A DNA stretch of 58,321 bases from Ruminococcus sp. AF41-9 (GCF_003477525.1 NZ_QUDO01000025.1:1-58321), one strand, 5' to 3'. Shown: positions 1 to 11,160, counted from the first letter of the stretch. The notes: generated from the sequence alone by a model not told the origin. A program made the numbers and translations.

Positions 1-131
1 AAATAACGCATCTTAATCCAGTCCATCAGAGGGTGAAATCCTGCGTCAGATATCTTTGCCGTGCGTCAGCACGCCTGCAGATATCTTCCTTGTCTTTCAC
101 CCTCTGATGGACTGTCTTAAATGCATTATTT
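1..131. repeat. Long palindrome upstream of the hrcA operon (element 1)
   Basis: Arms 1-38 and 95-131 are nearly perfect inverted copies. The inner 20 bases (CAGTCCATCAGAGGGTGAAA on the left, its complement on the right) match fully. The centre holds a second smaller symmetry around two GATATCT-like words. No gene is visible in 1-490. The start of the element may lie outside the window. It could be a transcription terminator of an upstream gene or a folded repeat; no U-tract is present, so a simple intrinsic terminator is not obvious. Confidence 0.6.
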
Positions 132-211
132 ATGAGGATTGCTATAGGTAGTTAAGCAGTAAACTACAGACAGGGATTCTTGCATTTTTGCATTACCGCC
201 TTGAAAATCCA

Positions 212-425
212 GCGAGGAGAAGTTGTTTGTGTCGGGTGCATTTGCAGGATGCTTAGAGATACTTAGTTCTCAGAAATCTGCGTTATGAGCCGTCTGCATC
301 ACTGTCTGAGCGGAGTTTGCAACGGAGCGAGTTTGATAAGACGTCTCATGCTTTTAGCAGATTCCTGAGGACTTAGTATCTCTTAGCGTCCGAAACCGCA
401 CCCGACACAAACAACTTCTCCTCGC
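212..425. repeat. Long interrupted palindrome upstream of the hrcA operon (element 2)
   Basis: The outer arms 212-239 and 398-425 are a perfect 28-bp inverted repeat. Inner arms 250-281 and 357-388 pair over 32 bases with about six mismatches. The whole 214 bp could fold into one long hairpin with a roughly 75-base loop. I recognise no coding sequence or known RNA family in it. It lies 66 bp before the hrcA -35 box. Confidence 0.65.
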
Positions 426-490
426 GTCCCTTTTTCCAAAACGAAATAAACAATATTGCCACGAAATAACAAAAAATTCACAAAATAATA

Positions 491-519
491 TTGACAAACC
501 ACCACAACAGTGCTATCTT
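491..519 (+). promoter_or_regulatory. SigA-type promoter of hrcA-grpE-dnaK-dnaJ
   Basis: TTGACA at 491-496 and TATCTT at 514-519 are separated by 17 bp. The expected transcription start is near 526, just before the CIRCE operator, so a repressor bound there would block initiation or early elongation. Confidence 0.75.
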
Positions 520-533
520 ATGAACATAAGGTG

Positions 534-560
534 TTAGCACTCCTGATAGTTGAGTGCTAA
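534..560. promoter_or_regulatory. CIRCE operator for HrcA
   Basis: TTAGCACTC (534-542), nine-base spacer, GAGTGCTAA (552-560): a perfect match to the CIRCE inverted repeat known to be bound by HrcA in Firmicutes. It lies in the 5' leader of hrcA, so the operon is very likely self-repressed and heat-inducible. Confidence 0.97.
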
Positions 561-595
561 CAACCGAAACAAAGGCAGCAAAGGAGTGGAAATTC

Positions 596-1636
596 ATGGA
601 ACAGGAATTAGATGATCGTAAAAAGAAAATACTAAAAGCTATCATCAAGACCTACATGGAAACAGGTGAACCGGTCGGTTCCCGGACCATTTCCAAGTTT
701 GCAGATTTAAATGTAAGCTCTGCCACCATCCGGAACGAGATGTCAGACCTGACAGATATGGGATATATCGTACAGCCCCACACCTCAGCCGGAAGAATCC
801 CTTCTGATAAAGGTTATCGTCTCTATGTGGATGAGCTGATGAAAGAAAAGGAATCAGAAGTTCAGGAAATCCGTGATCTCATGATCGAGAAAACAGATAA
901 ACTGGATAAAATGCTCAAACAGGTAGCAAAGGTTCTCGCCTCCAATACCAACTACGCAACCATGATTTCCGTACCTCAGTACAGCGGAAGCAAGATTAAA
1001 TTCATCCAGCTTTCCCGCGTAACACCACTTCAGCTTGTAGCAGTAGTAGTGAGTGATAACAACGTCATTCGAAACCAGATCATCAATCTGGATGAGGAAA
1101 TGGACGATCAGACGATCCTGAAATTAAATCTTCTTCTCAACACCAATTTGAATGGTGTGCCGATCCAGGACATCAACCTCGGAATGATCGCCCGCCTGAA
1201 AGAACAGGCAGGTGTCCACAGCTCCGTAGTCGGCACCGTCCTTGATGCAGTGGCAGATACCATTCAGGTAGATGAAGACGATATGCAGATATATACTTCA
1301 GGAGCAACAAACATTTTCAAATATCCGGAGCTTGCAGATACAAGTAAAGCGAGTGAACTGATATCCACATTTGAAGAGAAACATGATCTTGTAAGTCTGG
1401 TAAAAGAAAGAATGTCTGATACCGAGAATACAGGAATTCAGGTTTATATCGGAGATGAAATGCCGGTACAGACCATGAAAGACTGCAGTGTGGTGACAGC
1501 AACCTACGAACTTGGAAAAGGAATGCATGGTACCATCGGTATCATCGGTCCGAAGCGAATGGATTACGAGAATGTCGTAGACAGCCTGAAGGCTTTGAAA
1601 GTCCAGTTGGACGAACTGATAAAAAAAGAGATTTAG
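596..1636 (+). CDS. hrcA: Heat-inducible transcription repressor HrcA
   Basis: Repressor that binds CIRCE and shuts off the chaperone operon in the absence of stress; family knowledge says GroEL keeps it active. I start at ATG 596, six bases after the ribosome site AAGGAGTGG (581-589). A GTG at 554 would place the start inside the operator. The product is 346 aa, normal for HrcA. Residues about 5-75 form the winged helix, with recognition segment SATIRNEMSDL followed by the wing HTSAGRIPSDKGYR; the rest is the GAF-like dimer domain. First gene of a four-gene operon; grpE follows after 17 bp. Confidence 0.97.
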   Translation: MEQELDDRKKKILKAIIKTYMETGEPVGSRTISKFADLNVSSATIRNEMSDLTDMGYIVQPHTSAGRIPSDKGYRLYVDELMKEKESEVQEIRDLMIEKTDKLDKMLKQVAKVLASNTNYATMISVPQYSGSKIKFIQLSRVTPLQLVAVVVSDNNVIRNQIINLDEEMDDQTILKLNLLLNTNLNGVPIQDINLGMIARLKEQAGVHSSVVGTVLDAVADTIQVDEDDMQIYTSGATNIFKYPELADTSKASELISTFEEKHDLVSLVKERMSDTENTGIQVYIGDEMPVQTMKDCSVVTATYELGKGMHGTIGIIGPKRMDYENVVDSLKALKVQLDELIKKEI

Positions 1637-1653
1637 AAAGGCGGTAATAGAGA

Positions 1654-2295
1654 GTGTCAGAAGAAACAAAGAACACAGCTCAGGAAGAAGAAACAACAGA
1701 GACTCCTGTAACAGAAGAAACTGTTGAGACAGATTCCGAAGCTGCAGAGAACTGTGAAGCTGAGGAAACAGAAATCCCGGTAGAAGACGGGGAGGAAGCT
1801 TCTCAGGATGACAAAAAAGATAGCAAATCCAAAACTTCTTTCTTCGGCAAGAAGAAAAAAGAAAAAGATAAATTTGAACAGCAGATCGAAGACCTGACAG
1901 ACAGACTGAAACGAAACATGGCTGAATTCGATAACTTCCGTAAAAGAACGGAAAAAGAAAAATCCAGCATGTACATCATCGGAGCCAAAGACATCGTAGA
2001 GAAGATTCTCCCGGTAGTGGATAACTTCGAAAGAGGTCTTGCACAGGCACCGGAAGACGATGCTTTTGCAGATGGTATGAAGATGATTTACAAACAGCTC
2101 ATTTCCACACTGAATGATCTGGGTGTACAGCCAATCGAAGCAGTCGGCAAGGAATTTGATCCGAACTTCCATAACGCAGTAATGCATGTGGAAGATGAGG
2201 AAGCCGGTGAGAATATTGTGGTAGAAGAGTTCCAGAAAGGATATACTTATAAGGACTTCGTAGTCCGCCACAGTATGGTAAAAGTAGCCAACTAG
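1654..2295 (+). CDS. grpE: Nucleotide exchange factor GrpE
   Basis: DnaK co-chaperone that releases ADP from DnaK in the cytoplasm. GTG start at 1654 with a purine-rich site (GAAAGGCGG) about 10 bases upstream; 213 aa. The first 65 residues are very acidic and low in complexity. They are followed by a Lys-rich stretch, the long dimerising helix (about residues 68-115, with AEFDNFRKRTEKEK) and the C-terminal beta domain ending in the GrpE signature DPNFHNAVMHVEDEE and the VRHSMVKVAN tail. Lies between hrcA and dnaK on the same strand. Confidence 0.97.
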   Translation: MSEETKNTAQEEETTETPVTEETVETDSEAAENCEAEETEIPVEDGEEASQDDKKDSKSKTSFFGKKKKEKDKFEQQIEDLTDRLKRNMAEFDNFRKRTEKEKSSMYIIGAKDIVEKILPVVDNFERGLAQAPEDDAFADGMKMIYKQLISTLNDLGVQPIEAVGKEFDPNFHNAVMHVEDEEAGENIVVEEFQKGYTYKDFVVRHSMVKVAN

Positions 2296-2335
2296 TAAAA
2301 TAAATTTAGAATATATCAAAATGAATTGAGAATAA

Positions 2336-4228
<1,893 letters not shown>

Positions 4229-4265
4229 TACAGAGCATAACAGAGAGCATAGGAATAAATAAATC

Positions 4266-5451
4266 ATGGCTGATAAGAGAGATTATTATGAAGTCTTAGG
4301 CGTGGACAAAAGCGCCGATGACGCAACACTTAAAAAAGCATATCGTAAGTTAGCCAAAATATCACCCGGACGTAAATCCGGGTGATAAAGAGGCTGAGGC
4401 GAAATTTAAAGAAGCGACAGAAGCTTACACCATCTTAAGTGATCCGGACAAAAGAAGACAGTATGACCAGTTTGGCCATGCAGCGTTTGAGAACGGCGGT
4501 GGCGGTGCTGGCGGCGGCTTCGGAGGTTTTGACTTCAACGGTGCTGACATGGGTGATATCTTCGGCGACATCTTTGGCGATTTATTTGGTGGCGGCGGCA
4601 GAAGCAGACGTGCCAATAACGGACCGATGAAAGGTGCAAACCTTCGTGCACGCGTAAATATTACTTTTGAAGAAGCTGTCTTTGGCTGTGAAAAAGAACT
4701 GGAGATCGTACTGAAAGATGAATGTACCACCTGTCACGGCACAGGTGCGAAACCGGGTACTTCTCCGACTACCTGTCCGAAATGTAACGGAGAAGGTCAG
4801 GTTGTATATACACAGCAGTCCATGTTTGGAATGGTGCGTAATGTACAGACCTGTCCGGACTGTCATGGAACAGGTAAGATCATCAAAGATAAATGTAGTG
4901 CATGCCGCGGAACCGGATATACTTCTTCCAGAAAGAAGATTCAGGTGTCTGTACCGGCAGGTATTGACAATGGACAGAGCATCCGTATCCGTGAGAAAGG
5001 TGAGCCGGGTACCAACGGAGGACCGAGAGGCGATCTGCTTGTAGAGGTAAATGTTGCACGTCATCCGATCTTCCAGAGACAGGATATGAATATCTTCTCC
5101 ACTGCGCCTCTTACATACGCGCAGGCTGCACTGGGCGGCACAGTCCGTATCAATACAGTAGACGGAGAAGTAGAATATGAAGTAAAACCGGGAACTCAGA
5201 CAGATACAAGAATCCGTCTGAAAGGCAAGGGTGTGCCGTCTCTGAGAAACAAGAGCGTTCGTGGCGATCATTATGTAACGTTTGTCGTACAGGTTCCGAC
5301 AAATCTCAACGAAGAAGCAAAAGAAGCACTGCGCAAATTTGATGAGGCATGCGGAAACCGTCCGAAAGAAAAAGGCTCCGATGATTTTGAAAAACCGGAA
5401 AAGAAGAAAAAGAGTTTCATGGATAAATTAAAAGAGACTTTTGAGGACTGA
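4266..5451 (+). CDS. dnaJ: Chaperone DnaJ, split by a frameshift in the J domain
   Basis: J-protein that delivers substrates to DnaK and stimulates its ATPase. ATG 4266 starts [16 protein letters not shown]. The frame breaks near 4352-4360, where four A bases follow the Ala codon of RKLAK; the family sequence [17 protein letters not shown] resumes in another frame, so two bases are missing (or one is extra). Restored length would be about 394-395 aa, normal. After the break all parts are present: the rest of the J domain with HPD, a Gly/Phe-rich linker, four CxxCxGxG zinc motifs ([32 protein letters not shown]) and the C-terminal domains. The break lies in an A-run; sequencing error is more likely than true loss. 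Confidence 0.93.
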
Positions 5452-5471
5452 TCCGGGTCATGGAAACGACG

Positions 5472-5538
5472 GATGATAAACTGCAAAGCAGTTATTCGGA
5501 ATACAGTTCAGAGTAAAGTGGATATTTTATCCGCATGA
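5472..5538 (+). repeat. Dispersed two-hairpin repeat, copy A
   Basis: Matches the copies near 10.7, 42.4 and 56.0 kb: GATAAACTGC..GCAGTTATT, then an about 25-base spacer, then GTGGAT..ATCCGC. It is the most diverged copy (second spacer ATTTT). It lies between the dnaJ stop and its terminator. Confidence 0.7.
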
Positions 5539-5563
5539 CAACAAAGAAAAGTGAAAGAAAATT

Positions 5564-5597
5564 AAAGAAAAGAGGTTTACCCTCTTTTCTTTTTTTG
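5564..5597 (+). terminator. Intrinsic terminator of the heat shock operon
   Basis: AAAGAAAAGAGG and CCTCTTTTCTTT form a stem with a short TTTAC-type loop, running straight into a T-tract. It closes hrcA-grpE-dnaK-dnaJ. Confidence 0.8.
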
Positions 5598-5657
5598 TGC
5601 AGTCGTGTATATTGAAAGATAACGGAAAAAATCTTAACCTATATAAAGGAGAGGTCT

Positions 5658-6344
5658 TTGACTAAAAAAGAGAAATTTAAAACATTTCGGGAGAAATATC
5701 TCCCTGCATGGGCAATTCTGCCCCTGATTAGCATTTTTGTATTAAACTGCCTGATTTACTGGGGAAGTGACCTTCTGACAGCCGACAGGTATCATTTTGA
5801 CTTTACCATGAGTATCGACAGAGCAGTGCCGCTGATTCCGGGATTTGTCTGGATTTATATTCTGGCATTTCCGTTCTGGGCGGTGAATTACATTCTGGCT
5901 GCACAGAGAGGAAAAGACGGATTTTACCGGTTTGTGGCAACAGACCTTACAGTACATCTGGCATGTTTTGTGATTTTTCTTTTATTGCCGACCACGAATG
6001 TACGACCGGAGATCGCGGGCAGCACATGGTCACAGCAGATACTGAAACTGGTCTATGCCCTGGATGGGGGAAACAGCCCGTCGAATCTTTTTCCGTCTAT
6101 TCACTGCTATGTGAGCTGGCTGAGCTGGCGGGGAGTCAGAAACTCTGACAGGATTCCGAAATGGTATCAGATTTTTTCCCTGATATTCGCAGTGCTGATC
6201 ATTATCTCTACACAGGTACTGAAACAGCATTATCTGGTGGATGCCATTGCAGGCGTGGCACTTGTGGAACTTGCATGGAGATTTTACAATACAGGAAACC
6301 GTCACCGCGTTTTCCGGAATTTTTTTGAGAAAATAAAAAAGTAA
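5658..6344 (+). CDS. PAP2-family membrane phosphatase
   Basis: Integral membrane protein of the phosphatidic-acid-phosphatase type 2 superfamily, probably a lipid phosphatase or phosphotransferase. TTG start at 5658 after AAAGGAGAGG; 228 aa with about six hydrophobic segments. The family motifs are visible: NVRP in place of the usual KxxxxxxRP, PSIHC (motif 2, catalytic His) and STQVLKQHYLVDAIAG (motif 3, catalytic His and Asp). The reduced first motif resembles inositol-phosphotransferase-like PAP2 proteins more than classic phosphatases. The exact substrate cannot be told. It has its own unit after the dnaJ terminator and 28 bp before prmA. Confidence 0.85.
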   Translation: MTKKEKFKTFREKYLPAWAILPLISIFVLNCLIYWGSDLLTADRYHFDFTMSIDRAVPLIPGFVWIYILAFPFWAVNYILAAQRGKDGFYRFVATDLTVHLACFVIFLLLPTTNVRPEIAGSTWSQQILKLVYALDGGNSPSNLFPSIHCYVSWLSWRGVRNSDRIPKWYQIFSLIFAVLIIISTQVLKQHYLVDAIAGVALVELAWRFYNTGNRHRVFRNFFEKIKK

Positions 6345-6372
6345 GAAAATAAAAAGAAATGGAGAACAATCT

Positions 6373-7326
6373 ATGAAGTGGAACCGTTTTACAGTAAAAA
6401 CGAAAACAGAAGCCGAAGATATCGTGATCAGCACACTTGCTGAAGTTGGAATTGAAGGTGTGGAAATTCAGGACAAGCAGCCTCTGACAGAAGAAGATAA
6501 AGCACAGATGTTTGTAGACATTATGCCGGAAGGACCGGCGGATGATGGCGTTGCCTATCTGAACTTCTATCTGGAAGAAGATGCAGATAAAGAAGCAATC
6601 CTCAAAGATGTCCGTGAAGCACTGGACGACCTGAGAAATTTTATGGACATCGGAGAAGCTACCATCGAAGAATCCCAGACAGAAGATAAGGACTGGATCA
6701 ACAACTGGAAACAGTATTTCCATCAGTTCTATGTAGATGATATCCTGATCGTACCTTCCTGGGAAGAAGTAAAGGCAGAAGATAAGGATAAAATGATCCT
6801 TCACATTGATCCGGGTACTGCTTTTGGAACCGGTATGCATGAGACAACCCAGCTTGTGATCCGTCAGTTAAAGAAATATGTGACACCGGACACAGAAATG
6901 CTTGACGTAGGAACAGGAAGCGGTATTCTTGGAATTGTTGCTCTGAAACTTGGCGCCAGACATGTACTGGGAACAGACCTTGATCCATGTGCAGTTCCGG
7001 CAGTAGCTGAAAATAAAGAAGCAAACCAGATCGTGAATGAAACATTTGACATGGTGATCGGAAATATCATCGATGACAAAGCAATCCAGGATCAGGCAGG
7101 ATATGAGAAATATGATATCGTAACAGCGAACATTCTTGCAGACGTTCTCATTCCACTGACTCCGGTGATTGTGAACCAGATGAAGAAAGGTGCTTACTAC
7201 ATCACTTCCGGTATCCTTGATGTGAAAGAAGAAGTTGTTGTGGAAGCAGTAAAAGCAGCAGGTCTGACAGTTGTGGAAGTGACACATCAGGGCGAGTGGG
7301 TTTCTGTAACAGCAAGAAAGGACTGA
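6373..7326 (+). CDS. prmA: Ribosomal protein L11 methyltransferase
   Basis: SAM-dependent enzyme that methylates ribosomal protein L11. 317 aa. The N-terminal substrate-recognition domain leads to the signature IDPGTAFGTGMHETTQ. The SAM-binding loop is LDVGTGSGILGI with the acidic residue in GTDLDPCAV, and the catalytic-region motif is NILADVLIPL. ATG 6373 follows GGAG at about 6361. rsmE begins 4 bp after its stop, the usual prmA-rsmE pair. Confidence 0.96.
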   Translation: MKWNRFTVKTKTEAEDIVISTLAEVGIEGVEIQDKQPLTEEDKAQMFVDIMPEGPADDGVAYLNFYLEEDADKEAILKDVREALDDLRNFMDIGEATIEESQTEDKDWINNWKQYFHQFYVDDILIVPSWEEVKAEDKDKMILHIDPGTAFGTGMHETTQLVIRQLKKYVTPDTEMLDVGTGSGILGIVALKLGARHVLGTDLDPCAVPAVAENKEANQIVNETFDMVIGNIIDDKAIQDQAGYEKYDIVTANILADVLIPLTPVIVNQMKKGAYYITSGILDVKEEVVVEAVKAAGLTVVEVTHQGEWVSVTARKD

Positions 7327-7330
7327 TCCT

Positions 7331-8077
7331 ATGCAGCGTTTTTTTGTGGAGCCTCATCAGATTGAGGAAGCGAAACATCATATCCATATCAATGGGACAG
7401 ATGTCAATCATATTAAAAATGTTCTTCGCATGAAATGTGGTGAGGATGTCTGGATCAGCGACGGTGGAGAGAAAGAATATCACTGCCGGATAGAGGAACT
7501 GGGCGATGATGAAGTCCTGCTTCATATCCTTTATGCACAGGAGCCGAAGTATGAACTGCCGAATAAAATCTATCTGTTTCAGGGACTGCCGAAAGCAGAC
7601 AAGATGGAACTGATCATTCAGAAAGCGGTAGAGCTGGGAGCTTTTTGTGTGATTCCGGTAGAGACAAAGAGATGTGTGGTAAAACTGGATGCAAAAAAGG
7701 CGGAAAAGAAAGTATCCCGCTGGCAGCAGATCGCAGAGAGTGCAGCAAAACAGTCCAAACGAATGCTGATCCCGGAGATCCACAAGGTTATGACCTACAA
7801 ACAGGCTCTGGAATTTGCCAGACAGTTAGATGTAAAACTCATCCCTTACGAACTTGCAAAAGGAATGAAACTGACCAGAGAAATTATCAGCGAGATTGAG
7901 CCGGGGCAGTCAATCGGCATTTTTATCGGTCCGGAAGGCGGGTTCGAGGAAGAAGAAGTCGCAAAAGCACTCGAAATTGGTGCTCATGCGATCACACTTG
8001 GAAAACGAATCCTCCGAACAGAGACCGCAGGACTTACACTTCTGGCAGTGCTGATGTTGCAGTTAGATAATGAATAA
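7331..8077 (+). CDS. rsmE: 16S rRNA (uracil1498-N3)-methyltransferase
   Basis: SPOUT-class methyltransferase of 16S rRNA U1498. 248 aa, typical. An N-terminal PUA-like domain (about residues 1-72, starting MQRFFVEPHQI) is followed by the trefoil-knot domain with IGPEGGFEEEE and LGKRILRTETAGLTLLAVL, which form the SAM pocket. It starts 4 bp after prmA and is followed 21 bp later by a cysteine desulfurase gene. Confidence 0.96.
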   Translation: MQRFFVEPHQIEEAKHHIHINGTDVNHIKNVLRMKCGEDVWISDGGEKEYHCRIEELGDDEVLLHILYAQEPKYELPNKIYLFQGLPKADKMELIIQKAVELGAFCVIPVETKRCVVKLDAKKAEKKVSRWQQIAESAAKQSKRMLIPEIHKVMTYKQALEFARQLDVKLIPYELAKGMKLTREIISEIEPGQSIGIFIGPEGGFEEEEVAKALEIGAHAITLGKRILRTETAGLTLLAVLMLQLDNE

Positions 8078-8098
8078 AAGAAACAAGAGAGAACAAAA

Positions 8099-9253
8099 AT
8101 GGAAGCATATTTTGATAATTCAGCCACGACCCGCTGCTTCGAAGAAGTAAAGGATATCGTGGTAAAGACAATGATGGAAGATTTCGGCAATCCGTCTGCC
8201 ATGCATCAGAAAGGTGTAGAAGCAGAAAATTATGTCAAAGAATCTGCCAGAACATTGGCACAGATACTGAAAGTAACGGAGAAAGAAATCCTGTTTACTT
8301 CCGGCGGAACAGAGTCCAACAACCTGGCTCTGATCGGTGGAGCGCTTGCGAACAAACGAAGCGGAAACCACATCATCACAACAGCGGTAGAGCATGCTGC
8401 AGTCAGCCAGCCGGTTGTATTTCTTCAGGAACAGGGTTTTGAAGTGACTGTTCTTCCTGTAGATGAACACGGTGTTGTAAAACTGGATGCTCTGGAAAAA
8501 GCGTTACGACCGGATACTATTTTAGTTTCTACCATGATGGTAAACAATGAGACTGGCGCAGTAATGCCGGTAGAGAAAATCGGTGCCATGATTCAGGAGA
8601 AGTGCCCGAAAGCACTGTACCATGTTGATGCAATTCAGGCATTTGGCAAATTCCGCATTTATCCAAAGAAATGGAACATCCATCTTCTGTCTGTCAGCTC
8701 ACACAAGATTCACGGACCAAAAGGTGTGGGATTTTTATACATCAGCAGCAAAGCAAAAGTACAGCCATTAATCCTTGGCGGTGGCCAGCAGAACGGAATG
8801 CGTTCCGGAACAGACAATGTACCGGGAATCGCAGGACTTGGTGTTGCAGCGAAGATGATGTATCAGAACTTTGATGAAAAAGTAGAACATCTTTATCAGC
8901 TCAAAGAACGAATGGCAGCAGGTCTTTCAAAGATTGATGATGTAGTGGTCAACGGAATGCCTGTCAGAGAGGGAGCACCACATATCTTAAGTGTCAGTTT
9001 TCTGGGCATCCGAAGTGAGGTTCTGCTTCATACATTGGAAGACAGAAATATTTATGTCTCCGCAGGAAGCGCATGCTCCAGCCATAAGAGAAAACCAAGC
9101 GCAACACTCTCCGCCATGGGAATGAGTAACGCGCAAATTGAGAATACCGTACGAATCAGCTTCTCAGAGGAGAATACGTTTGAAGAAGTTGATTATTGCC
9201 TGGAAGTTCTGAACGAAGTATTACCAATGCTGAAACGTTACGCACGAAGATAA
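8099..9253 (+). CDS. Cysteine desulfurase (NifS/IscS type), sulfur donor to ThiI
   Basis: PLP enzyme that takes sulfur from cysteine as an enzyme persulfide. 384 aa. PLP Lys203 lies in SSHKIHGPKG, the sulfur-accepting Cys326 in SAGSACSSHKRKPS, and the PLP-contacting Asp/Gln in HVDAIQAFGK. Placement 135 bp before thiI matches the B. subtilis nifZ-thiI pair, which makes 4-thiouridine, so I infer ThiI is its main partner. The 135-bp gap holds only short imperfect repeats. Confidence 0.93.
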   Translation: MEAYFDNSATTRCFEEVKDIVVKTMMEDFGNPSAMHQKGVEAENYVKESARTLAQILKVTEKEILFTSGGTESNNLALIGGALANKRSGNHIITTAVEHAAVSQPVVFLQEQGFEVTVLPVDEHGVVKLDALEKALRPDTILVSTMMVNNETGAVMPVEKIGAMIQEKCPKALYHVDAIQAFGKFRIYPKKWNIHLLSVSSHKIHGPKGVGFLYISSKAKVQPLILGGGQQNGMRSGTDNVPGIAGLGVAAKMMYQNFDEKVEHLYQLKERMAAGLSKIDDVVVNGMPVREGAPHILSVSFLGIRSEVLLHTLEDRNIYVSAGSACSSHKRKPSATLSAMGMSNAQIENTVRISFSEENTFEEVDYCLEVLNEVLPMLKRYARR

Positions 9254-9388
9254 TTGTCATATGGAGTGCCGGGACAGAACCGGAAATAATTCCGGGAATA
9301 TTCAGAACAGATGTTAATGCCCGGAACAGATGTCAATGGCATTTACAGAACAACGAAGGATAAGATAAATTAAGAAAAGGAGAACTCA

Positions 9389-10569
9389 ATGATATTTCAC
9401 GCATTTTTGATAAAATACGCAGAAATCGCGATCAAGGGTAAAAACAGATACATCTTTGAAGATGCCCTTGTAAAACAGATGAACATCGCTCTTTCCAAAG
9501 TAGAAGGAGAATTTGAAGTAAAGAAAGAACAGGGAAGAATCTATGTATTCTGTCCGGAACAGTATGACTATGACGAAACCGTAGATGCTTTACAGCATGT
9601 ATTCGGTATCGTTGGAATCTGCCCGGTAGTGATCTATGAGGAACAGGGATTTGAGCAGATGGCAAAGGATGTTGTTTCCTATATGAAAAACTGCCATCCG
9701 AATTACAACGGAACTTTTAAAGTATATACAAGAAGAGCAAAGAAATCCTATCCGATCACTTCCATGGAAGTCAGCGCAGAACTTGGCGGACGTATTCTGG
9801 ATGAGTTCCCGGATGCGAGCGTAGATGTACATGATCCGGAACTGATGCTTTCTGTGGAAATCCGTGACAAGATTTATGTATATTCCCAGACGATCAAAGG
9901 CGCAGGCGGAATGCCGATTGGCACAAACGGAAAAGCCATGCTTCTCCTTTCCGGCGGTATCGACAGCCCGGTAGCCGGATACATGATCGCAAAACGTGGT
10001 GTCAAGATCGACGCCGTATACTTCCATGCTCCGCCATACACAAGCGAGAGAGCAAAACAGAAAGTCGTAGACTGGCAAAACAGGTAGCAAAATACAGTGG
10101 ACCGATTCGCCTTCATGTGGTAAACTTCACAGATATTCAGCTTTATATCTACGACCAGTGCCCGCATGATGAGCTGACGATCATCATGCGCCGCTACATG
10201 ATGCGTATCGCAGAGCATTTTGCAAAAGAGAGCAGATGCCTCGGCCTGATCACAGGAGAAAGCATCGGACAGGTTGCCAGCCAGACCTTACAGAGCCTTG
10301 CGGCTACCAACGAAGTCTGCACACTCCCTGTATACCGCCCGGTTATCGGATTTGACAAACAGGAGATCGTTGAGAGATCATGGGAGATCGGAACCTACGA
10401 GACATCCATTCAGCCGTTCGAAGACTGCTGCACCATCTTCGTAGCAAAACACCCGGTAACCAAACCAAATCTGAATGTGATCCACCGTTCCGAAACCAAA
10501 CTGGAAGAGAAGATTGACGAGCTGATGAAGACAGCATTAGAGACTGTTGAGATTATTGAAGTAGAATAA
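9389..10569 (+). CDS. thiI: tRNA 4-thiouridine synthase ThiI, split by a one-base deletion
   Basis: Adenylates and thiolates U8 of tRNA (and in some species serves thiamine thiazole synthesis). ATG 9389 after AAAAGGAGAA. The N-terminal ferredoxin-like and THUMP domains reach about residue 170; the PP-loop is LLLSGGIDSPVAGY. The frame breaks near 10071: the sequence reads GTAGACTGGCAAAACAG where VVDLAKQ needs one more C. The second part continues to the family end. Restored length is 393 aa, typical for Gram-positive ThiI without a rhodanese domain. The neighbour is its cysteine desulfurase. The single lost base in a CC pair suggests sequencing error. Confidence 0.93.
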
Positions 10570-10730
10570 TTTAACCAAATCAGGTAAGTCCCCTGCTTCA
10601 ATTGCGAAAAGCAATAAGCAGTGGGTGGGGACTTGCTTGTATCAGGAGGCGTGCAAGTGCCTTCTGATAAACTGCGGAGCAGTTATTTGGTTATGAGCAA
10701 GTAGCAAAGCGGATGCTTTTATCCGCTTGA
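10570..10730 (+). repeat. Dispersed two-hairpin repeat, copy B (longest copy)
   Basis: Starts directly after the thiI stop. A left module (TTTAACCAAATCAGG, then an AAGTCCCC/GGGGACTT stem) is shared with the reversed copy at 49.6 kb. The shared core follows: TTGTATCAGGAG, AACTGC-GGA-GCAGTT (10670-10684), then AAGCGGAT..ATCCGCTTGA (10707-10730). No reading frame is conserved between copies, so it is probably RNA- or DNA-structural. Confidence 0.75.
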
Positions 10731-10850
10731 CTTTACAGATATATCAGGAGCGAAAGAGTTAAAAGCTGTTCGTGCCTGCGACAGATAAAAACAGCACAGC
10801 AAAGACAGGAAATAACTTTCTGTTTTTTGCTGTGCATATAAAAGTGTACA

Positions 10851-10878
10851 AAAAAAGAGGAACTGAAAACAGTTCCTC
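10851..10878 (-). terminator. Terminator of the HPr-like gene
   Basis: Read on the minus strand, GAGGAACTG, AAAA-type loop and CAGTTCCTC form a 9-bp stem followed by six T bases. A second hairpin (GCACAGCAAA at 10793, TTTGCTGTGC ending 10835) lies just beyond and may end transcription from the plus-strand side. Confidence 0.8.
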
Positions 10879-10892
10879 AATGACTGCGTAAA

Positions 10893-11129
10893 TTATTCAG
10901 TAACATATTTGTTGATGATTGCCATAACAGTATCAAGAGCAGCACCATCAGCATGGATGTTTAAGTCGATCGGTTTGGATAAGTCAAGGCTGAAAATACC
11001 CATGATAGATTTTGCGTCGATTACATATCTTCCGGATACTAAATCGAAGTCGCAGTCGAATTTGCTGATTTCGTTTACGAATGCTTTCACTTTATCGATT
11101 GAGTTCAGTGAGATTTTTACTGTTTTCAT
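10893..11129 (-). CDS. HPr-like protein lacking the catalytic histidine
   Basis: 78-aa protein of the HPr/PTS phosphocarrier fold. ATG at 11129 follows a strong AGGGAGG site. Aligning FVNEISKF with the first helix of HPr puts Ser10, not His, at the His15 position, and Asp12 where Arg17 should be, so it cannot accept phosphate from Enzyme I in the usual way. The regulatory serine region is kept: DAKSIMGIFSLDL, with Ser41 matching Ser46 of HPr, the site of HPr kinase. It is thus more like Crh (which has Gln at position 15) than a true PTS carrier. Single gene with its own promoter and terminator. Function is inferred, not shown. Confidence 0.85.
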   Translation of the reverse strand: MKTVKISLNSIDKVKAFVNEISKFDCDFDLVSGRYVIDAKSIMGIFSLDLSKPIDLNIHADGAALDTVMAIINKYVTE

Positions 11130-11160
11130 TATGAGAACCTCCCTTAATAATGGTTATTTA

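Noticed and set aside
554..595. GTG at 554 as the start of hrcA
   Set aside because: It lies inside the CIRCE operator and has no ribosome site; ATG 596 has both a good site and the family N-terminus.
4340..4365. Programmed ribosomal frameshift in dnaJ (and in the other split genes)
   Set aside because: No slippery heptamer with downstream structure or internal ribosome site is visible, and none of these families is known to use one.
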